Shown piece by piece: positions 1 through 3,313 of a stretch of DNA of 5,545 nucleotides. How positions within the stretch are numbered: position 1 is the stretch's first letter; each line of letters opens with the position of its first letter. Made by a program: the position numbers and the translations under genes. Origin of the DNA: Kiloniellales bacterium (GTDB lineage: Bacteria > Pseudomonadota > Alphaproteobacteria > Kiloniellales > JAKSDN01); the NCBI GenBank assembly GCA_022360075.1, contig JAKSDN010001275.1, positions 1 to 5,545 on the forward strand. The letters are read 5' to 3'. The notes under the pieces are model-generated. The model did not search any database and was not told the DNA's origin. It saw only the letters and a list, made by a program, of their open reading frames with translations.

Positions 1-1
1 C

Positions 2-424
2 TTTTTCGGTGTCAACTTCCGGAACTGGAACATCGACATCGAGGGCGTGCAGGACGTCGCCGGCGGGCATGGCGGCTATCTCTTCGAGTTCGGCGTGGGG
101 CACACCTTCATGCTGGCCGAAGGCCTCTCCTGGAACCTGGGCCTGGACTGGTCCTACGCCAGCGAGGACTACATGGACGAGTTCTTCGGCATCGGTCCGG
201 TCGCCGCCGCGCGCAGCGGCCTGCCGCGCTTCAGCGCCAGCGACGGCTTCAAGGACTTCGGCACCACCTCGGTCCTGAACTACCGCATCACGGAGTCCTG
301 GGGTGCGACCGCCATTTTCTCCTATTCGCGCCTGATCGAGGACGCCGCCGACAGCCCGGTCACCGACATCGAGGGCTCTCCCAACCAGTTCTTCGGCGGG
401 ATCATCGGCAGCTACAGCTTCTAG
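2..424 (+). CDS. MipA/OmpV family outer-membrane protein, C-terminal part (5' end outside window)
   Basis: About 140 residues are visible, read in frame from base 2 and ending at TAG 422-424; the start lies to the left of the window. The fragment has short alternating hydrophobic/polar strands rich in aromatic and glycine residues, as in a beta-barrel. It ends in Ser-Tyr-Ser-Phe, and a C-terminal Phe is the usual signal for barrel insertion by the BAM complex. The motif RLIEDAADSPV, followed by a Gln-Phe-Phe-Gly-Gly strand, closely matches the C-terminus I know from MipA/OmpV (MltA-interacting) proteins, as does the earlier Gly-Leu-Pro...Gly-Phe-Lys-Asp stretch. MipA was described as a scaffold linking a murein transglycosylase to a murein synthase; many family members have no proven role and some affect antibiotic or osmotic responses. 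The family call is fairly secure, the function is not. The in-frame GTG at 47 is internal and not a true start. Confidence 0.82.
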   Translation, partial: FFGVNFRNWNIDIEGVQDVAGGHGGYLFEFGVGHTFMLAEGLSWNLGLDWSYASEDYMDEFFGIGPVAAARSGLPRFSASDGFKDFGTTSVLNYRITESWGATAIFSYSRLIEDAADSPVTDIEGSPNQFFGGIIGSYSF

Positions 425-449
425 GCCCGTATCCGGCCCCAGGACGGGC
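425..449 (+). terminator. stem-loop directly after the MipA-like gene, possible weak terminator
   Basis: GCCCGT at 425-430 pairs perfectly with ACGGGC at 444-449, with two further CC/GG pairs possible inside the 13-nt loop. It begins right after the TAG stop, as terminators often do. No T tract follows (the next bases are G-rich), so it is not a classical intrinsic terminator. It may protect the 3' end or act with Rho. Confidence 0.3.
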
Positions 450-492
450 GTAGGGGCGACGCGGCGCATCGATTCCGGCCGCCCTCGGCCCT

Positions 493-506
493 TTGACATG
501 CATCAA
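493..506 (+). promoter_or_regulatory. FNR/NnrR/FixK-type binding site (anaerobox) upstream of the hemerythrin gene
   Basis: The 14 bases TTGACATGCATCAA fit the FNR-family consensus TTGAT-N4-ATCAA with one mismatch (C for T at position 5). The dyad centre is about 83 nt before the ATG at 583. If it acts as a class II activator site (centre at -41.5), transcription would start near 541, leaving a leader of roughly 40 nt; the -10 region there (about 525-534) is poor, as is common at activated promoters. Hemerythrin-domain genes are known targets of FNR/Dnr/NnrR regulators in denitrifying and facultative bacteria, which supports the reading. The first six bases also form a perfect sigma-70 -35 hexamer (TTGACA), but no good -10 lies 16-18 nt downstream. 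Confidence 0.55.
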
Positions 507-569
507 GGCCCTTCTGGAGGGCGCCATCTAGCGTGATCTGCCGGCTTGTCCGACAGGCCCTGGCAAGAC

Positions 570-575
570 GGGAGA
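570..575 (+). promoter_or_regulatory. ribosome binding site of the hemerythrin gene
   Basis: GGGAGA lies 7 nt before the ATG at 583 and is a good Shine-Dalgarno match. It supports this start over the reading frame that opens at 546, which is a shadow frame. Confidence 0.7.
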
Positions 576-582
576 TCCGCGC

Positions 583-1170
583 ATGGCATCGGCGGTCCAG
601 ACCATCCGCTTCGAGCATTTCAACATTGCGAGCGTGCTCAGCGCCTTGAGCTTTCTGCTAGACGAGATCCGGGGCGGCCGCCTGGAGCCGGATTTCGAGC
701 TGCTGTCCTGCATCGTCACCTATCTGGAGCGCTATCCGGAGGTCTTCCACCATCCCAAGGAGGAGGACTATCTGTTCAAGGCCATGCGCCGCCGCGACCC
801 GGCAATCGGCCGGGTGCTCGACCTGGTCCACGACGAGCACGTGCGCGGCGGCCAGATGCTGGCGGCGCTGCGGGCGGCGCTCGAGCGCTATCAGCGCGAC
901 CCCAGCGGCTTCTCGGCGTTCAACGCGGCGGCCTCGGACTACATCGCCTTCGAGCGCCGGCACATGGCGCGCGAGGAGCGCGAGCTGCTGCCCCAGGCGA
1001 TGCGGATCCTGCACGAGGAGGACTGGGCGGAGATCGACGCCGCCTTCGCCAGCAACGAGGATCCGCTGTTCGGCCGCAACCGGCGGCGGGACTTCCAGCG
1101 CTTGGTCGAGCATATCCTCGAGCTCGCCCCCTCGCCGCTCGGCTTCAAGACTCGCGAGGCCGTGGGCTAA
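583..1170 (+). CDS. hemerythrin-domain (HHE) diiron-binding protein
   Basis: This 195-residue, probably cytoplasmic, four-helix-bundle protein carries the metal ligands of the HHE cation-binding family: His12 (Phe-Glu-His), the HxxxE motif His57...Glu61 within HHPKEE, His86 (Asp-Glu-His), and a second HxxxE, His127...Glu131. The spacing into four helices fits a full hemerythrin domain (about residues 5-140). A C-terminal helical tail (about 145-182) contains the Asp-Trp-Ala motif often seen in this subgroup. No signal peptide, no membrane segment and no ScdA/YtfE N-terminal domain are present, so it is not a canonical RIC/YtfE iron-sulfur repair protein. Such single-domain proteins bind O2 or NO at a diiron site, or act in iron or redox sensing; which applies here is not decidable. 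It stands alone on its strand behind its own likely FNR-type site and meets the MFS gene tail to tail, overlapping by 4 bp. The start is backed by a Shine-Dalgarno at 570-575. Confidence 0.9.
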   Translation: MASAVQTIRFEHFNIASVLSALSFLLDEIRGGRLEPDFELLSCIVTYLERYPEVFHHPKEEDYLFKAMRRRDPAIGRVLDLVHDEHVRGGQMLAALRAALERYQRDPSGFSAFNAAASDYIAFERRHMAREERELLPQAMRILHEEDWAEIDAAFASNEDPLFGRNRRRDFQRLVEHILELAPSPLGFKTREAVG

Positions 1171-2606
1171 CCGCAGCCGACGCCGACCCTGGATGCGTGC
1201 TTGCGGGCGGAGACGAAGCGTCCCGTCGCGACCAGGCCCAGCCCGGCGAGCGGCAGGGAGGCGATGAAGACCGCCGAGGCGACGGTGAGAAGCGTGCTCC
1301 GCTCCGCGCTCTCGGCGAAGCCGGCGGCATTCGCGACGATGCCGATATAGGCCGCGCCCAAGGCGAAACCGAGGCGCTGCACCGTCGGGATCGCGCTGGA
1401 GATCCGCTCCGTCTCGGTGGCGGGAGCGAGGCCGGTCGCGCGCCGCAGGATGAAGGTCCAGCACAGGCCGAAGCCGCCGCCTTCCATGACGGCAAAGACG
1501 GCGATCAGCCAGATCGGCCCGTTCGGCACGGCGTAGGCGAAGCCGACGATGCTGGCGGTGACCATGACCATGCCCGCTGCGATGTACCTCGGATCATGGC
1601 GCTCCGGTGCCCCGGACACGAGAACCGCGAAGATCGTCCAGCCGATCGACGAACAAGCGACGAGGTAGCCCGCGACCAGCGCCGAGGTGCCGTGCAGGAT
1701 CGTCACGAGAAGAGGCCCATAGGCCGTGATGGCGATCGTCGCGATCGAGAAGCACAGGATCATCGCCAGGGCCGATCCAGTGGTGGTCCGCAGGCTGAAG
1801 GGGTTGGAGGGCAGAAGGCGGCTTTCCGGCCTATGCGCATCCAGACGCAAAAAGACGATCAGGCAGGCGATGCCGGCGAGCACGAAAGCCGCCGTTTGCA
1901 GCGGCACGACCTCGATGCCGCCGTAGGCGATGAGCACGACGCCGGCCGAAAGCAATACGAGCCGTCGGATCGGAAAGGCACCGACGCTCTCGGCTTGTGT
2001 CCGCCTGGTCTCGAGGCGTGCGCCGAGCGCGATCCAGGCGGTGAGCGCCACGGCCTGCAAGGCGAAGAACCAGAAACCGTTGCGCCAGGTCGCGAACTCG
2101 ACGAAAAGCCCGCCGACGAGGGGACCGAGAAAGGCCGAGACACCCCACAGGGTGGAGATCGCCGCCATGGCGCGCGGCATGAGGCGCTGCGGGAACAACA
2201 GGCTGACGGCGACGAACGACAGCGCCATCAGGCCGCCGCCGCCGAGGCCCTGTAGCACCCGGCCGGCGAGCACCACCCACATGGCCGGCGCCACCGCGCT
2301 GATCGCGCAGCCAAGGGCGAAAATGATGGCCGCCGCAGCCATCGGCAGCCGCACGCCATGGCGTAGCGCGAGCAGGCCGCTTGCCGCCCCCGCGGCGATC
2401 GAGCCGATCTCGTAAAGCGCGATGGTCCAGGCCACCAGCGCGTGCCCGCCGATCTCCGCGACCATCGCCGGCAACATCGTTGCGACCAGCAGGCTGTCGG
2501 CGGCGTGCAGCCAGACGCCCAGGCAAACCAGCGCCAGGGCGGCGCCATAACGCCGGGTCAGGATCTCGCGCCAACGGACTGGGCCGTCCTCGGGATCGTC
2601 CGCCAT
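1167..2606 (-). CDS. MFS transporter, DHA2-like (EmrB/QacA type) drug:H+ antiporter
   Basis: The 479-residue inner-membrane protein has about 14 hydrophobic segments (roughly 21-43, 57-80, 88-106, 109-131, 147-170, 176-197, 214-231, 237-254, 277-304, 307-331, 341-360, 364-386, 407-427, 438-461), the DHA2 layout and normal length. Family marks are Asp37 in helix 1 with a following Met-Leu-Pro (motif D1-like), Arg116-x-x-Gln-Gly in helix 4 (motif B), and Gly161-Pro-x-x-Gly-Gly in helix 5 (motif C, the antiporter motif). Motif A between helices 2 and 3 is degenerate: GLLALRHGVR at 77-86 has Leu81 where Asp is usual. It most likely exports a small toxic compound by proton exchange; the substrate is unknown. 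No membrane-fusion partner or regulator gene is adjacent. ATG 2606 is the only plausible start: the upstream frame stops at 2640-2642 and the next Met is residue 44 inside helix 1. There is no clear Shine-Dalgarno, so the mRNA may have a very short leader. The gene sits behind an unusual AT-rich control region. Confidence 0.88.
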   Translation of the reverse strand: MADDPEDGPVRWREILTRRYGAALALVCLGVWLHAADSLLVATMLPAMVAEIGGHALVAWTIALYEIGSIAAGAASGLLALRHGVRLPMAAAAIIFALGCAISAVAPAMWVVLAGRVLQGLGGGGLMALSFVAVSLLFPQRLMPRAMAAISTLWGVSAFLGPLVGGLFVEFATWRNGFWFFALQAVALTAWIALGARLETRRTQAESVGAFPIRRLVLLSAGVVLIAYGGIEVVPLQTAAFVLAGIACLIVFLRLDAHRPESRLLPSNPFSLRTTTGSALAMILCFSIATIAITAYGPLLVTILHGTSALVAGYLVACSSIGWTIFAVLVSGAPERHDPRYIAAGMVMVTASIVGFAYAVPNGPIWLIAVFAVMEGGGFGLCWTFILRRATGLAPATETERISSAIPTVQRLGFALGAAYIGIVANAAGFAESAERSTLLTVASAVFIASLPLAGLGLVATGRFVSARKHASRVGVGCG

Positions 2607-2670
2607 ATCGAATTCACATAATTTATAAAGATATCTCTTTTATAAAAGCATAAGCTTTATAAATTGGCAA
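2607..2670 (-). promoter_or_regulatory. AT-rich promoter/operator region of the MFS gene
   Basis: This stretch is strikingly AT-rich compared with its GC-rich surroundings. Read on the minus strand it offers a -35-like TTGCCA (2665-2670) and several TATAAA hexamers (for example 2639-2644 and 2622-2627) that could serve as -10. None of these pairs has ideal 16-18 nt spacing (20 nt for the first), so the exact start point is undecided. No gene on the plus strand begins nearby, so the region most likely serves the MFS gene. Confidence 0.55.
2622..2663. repeat. three TTTATAAA octamers in 17-bp phase; candidate operator array
   Basis: The self-complementary octamer TTTATAAA occurs at 2622-2629, 2639-2646 and 2656-2663, exactly 17 bp apart each time. 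Flanking bases extend these into two overlapping imperfect dyads: TTTATAAAGA (2622-2631) against TCTTTTATAAA (2636-2646), and TTTATAAAAGC (2639-2649) against GCTTTATAAA (2654-2663). Each dyad has a 4-bp spacer and one unpaired base. The array covers the likely promoter of the exporter gene, a usual place for a repressor such as a TetR- or MarR-type protein. The regulator is not in the window and its family is unknown. Confidence 0.5.
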
Positions 2671-2710
2671 GGCGGCATCGGTGCGATCCGAGCGATTGAG
2701 GTGCTTCTAT

Positions 2711-2804
2711 AAGGGGGAGGGAGAGTACGGTATTGAACGAGCTTACCTTTTTCCCTCCCCCCTTGAGGGGGAGGGTTAGGGTGGGGGGCGTCCGCGGAGC
2801 GGAC
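2711..2804. repeat. GC-rich palindromic intergenic repeat element
   Basis: The element contains two hairpins. CCCTCCCCC (2753-2761) pairs perfectly with GGGGGAGGG (2767-2775) around the 5-nt loop CTTGA. GTCCGC (2790-2795) pairs with GCGGAC (2799-2804) around loop GGA. A second GGGGGAGGG copy at 2713-2721 could compete for the first stem. The stretch after the first hairpin (GGTTAGGGTGGGG) and the peptide it would encode in reverse (PHPNPPPQGGRE) match, from memory, a dispersed repeat that creates many spurious short reading frames in alphaproteobacterial genomes. Neither hairpin is followed by a T tract on either strand, so it is not a standard intrinsic terminator. Its role is unknown; it could affect mRNA stability or be a passive mobile palindrome. 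Confidence 0.6.
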
Positions 2805-2958
2805 CAAAAAGCAAAGCAAGCTTTCCGTCTCCATGAAAACCGGCTCAATACCAGGCTCGTCCAACCTGACGTAAGAGATGTGTGCAGCCCGTAGGGCCGA
2901 AGGGGAGGAAGGGATCGGCCGGATTTTCGCACATCGACGGCGCGCTATCGCTATCCGG
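2805..2958. other. gene-free spacer downstream of nrtS
   Basis: Together with 2607-2804 this completes a 350-nt stretch without a gene. The reading frames that cross it lack any recognisable protein family or ribosome binding site. The only structure seen is the weak stem-loop at 2895-2920 and a short tandem CTATCG/CTATCC near 2945-2956. Confidence 0.5.
2895..2920 (-). terminator. stem-loop 38 nt past the nrtS stop, weak terminator candidate
   Basis: GGCCGA (2895-2900) pairs with TCGGCC (2915-2920) around a 14-nt loop that is pyrimidine-rich on the nrtS-sense strand. No U tract follows on that strand, so intrinsic termination is doubtful; the C-rich loop could favour Rho-dependent ending. 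Confidence 0.25.
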
Positions 2959-3192
2959 TCACGACAGCCGCGTGCGGTTGGCGCTGTAGGCGCCGTAGAG
3001 GGCGACGAAGAAGGGCACGCAGTAGGTCAGCAGCAGCTTGGGCCATTGGATCTCGCCCATGCCCAGGATCGCGTCGCCCTGGTTGATCAGGTTGAGCAGG
3101 CTGCCGACCACCAGGGCCACCATGATGGCGTTGCGCAAGTTGGGCCATTGAAGGGTCTGCGCCAATGCGCCGGAATTCTGCCGTTCTGCCAT
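2959..3192 (-). CDS. nrtS: NrtS-family nitrate/nitrite transporter (small two-helix membrane protein)
   Basis: This 77-residue protein has two hydrophobic segments, about 21-38 and 52-70, joined by a short loop. The stretch Leu-Leu-Asn-Leu-Ile-Asn-Gln-Gly-Asp (32-40) followed by Trp-Pro-Lys-Leu-Leu-Leu-Thr-Tyr (50-57) is what I recognise as the signature of the NrtS family. NrtS proteins were shown in a marine cyanobacterium to transport nitrate and nitrite; proteobacterial members are annotated by similarity only. The protein probably works as an oligomer, being too small to form a pathway alone (inference). ATG 3190-3192 is preferred over the adjacent GTG at 3193-3195 because GAAAGGA (3198-3204) is then 5 nt away, while only 2 nt would separate it from the GTG. 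It lies 121 nt after the antiporter on the same strand, so co-transcription is possible but not shown. No nitrate or nitrite reductase gene is visible. Confidence 0.8.
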   Translation of the reverse strand: MAERQNSGALAQTLQWPNLRNAIMVALVVGSLLNLINQGDAILGMGEIQWPKLLLTYCVPFFVALYGAYSANRTRLS

Positions 3193-3197
3193 CACGG

Positions 3198-3204
3198 TCC
3201 TTTC
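3198..3204 (-). promoter_or_regulatory. nrtS: ribosome binding site of nrtS
   Basis: On the minus strand GAAAGGA lies 5 nt before the ATG at 3190-3192, normal spacing. It decides between two adjacent start codons (GTG then ATG) in favour of the ATG. Confidence 0.6.
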
Positions 3205-3214
3205 GACGTCTCAA

Positions 3215-3309
3215 GCCTTTCGGGTCTCGATGATAGGGGGCCTGGGCGCCGTCGAACATAGGCCAGAGCGCCGCTCTCGGCGACGTGACCGCCGGCCTGA
3301 CCCGAAGGC
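3215..3309. repeat. imperfect inverted repeat in the antiporter-nrtS gap
   Basis: GCCTTTCGGGTC (3215-3226) is the reverse complement of GACCCGAAGGC (3299-3309) except for one extra T, with 72 nt between the arms. Inside lies a small hairpin, CGCCG (3269-3273) with CGGCG (3278-3282). A competing stem GGCCT (3294-3298)/AGGCC (3306-3310) begins 3 nt past the antiporter stop. No T tract accompanies any of these. It could fold as an untranslated RNA structure ahead of nrtS, or be chance in GC-rich DNA. Confidence 0.3.
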
Positions 3310-3313
3310 CTCG

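Noticed and set aside
493..521. Constitutive sigma-70 promoter starting at the perfect -35 TTGACA
   Set aside because: The bases 16-18 nt downstream are GGAGGG-like, not a -10; the hexamer is better explained as half of the FNR-type dyad.
546..2255. A 569-codon open frame on the plus strand across the hemerythrin and MFS genes
   Set aside because: It is Arg/Gly/Ala/Asp-rich without any domain, has no ribosome binding site and overlaps two recognised genes in other frames; it is a high-GC shadow.
2753..2775. Intrinsic terminator at the 9-bp CCCTCCCCC/GGGGGAGGG hairpin
   Set aside because: The T run lies before the stem on the plus strand and becomes an A run after it on the minus strand, so neither strand has a stem followed by U's.
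2640..2864. Short minus-strand frames over 2640-2932 encoding PHPNPPPQGGRE or TLTLPLKGGG
   Set aside because: These peptides are translations of the palindromic repeat itself and are typical of spurious predictions; no Shine-Dalgarno or conserved domain.
2878..3261. A 127-codon plus-strand frame opposite nrtS
   Set aside because: It is antisense to the recognised NrtS gene, has no family resemblance and a composition typical of a shadow frame.
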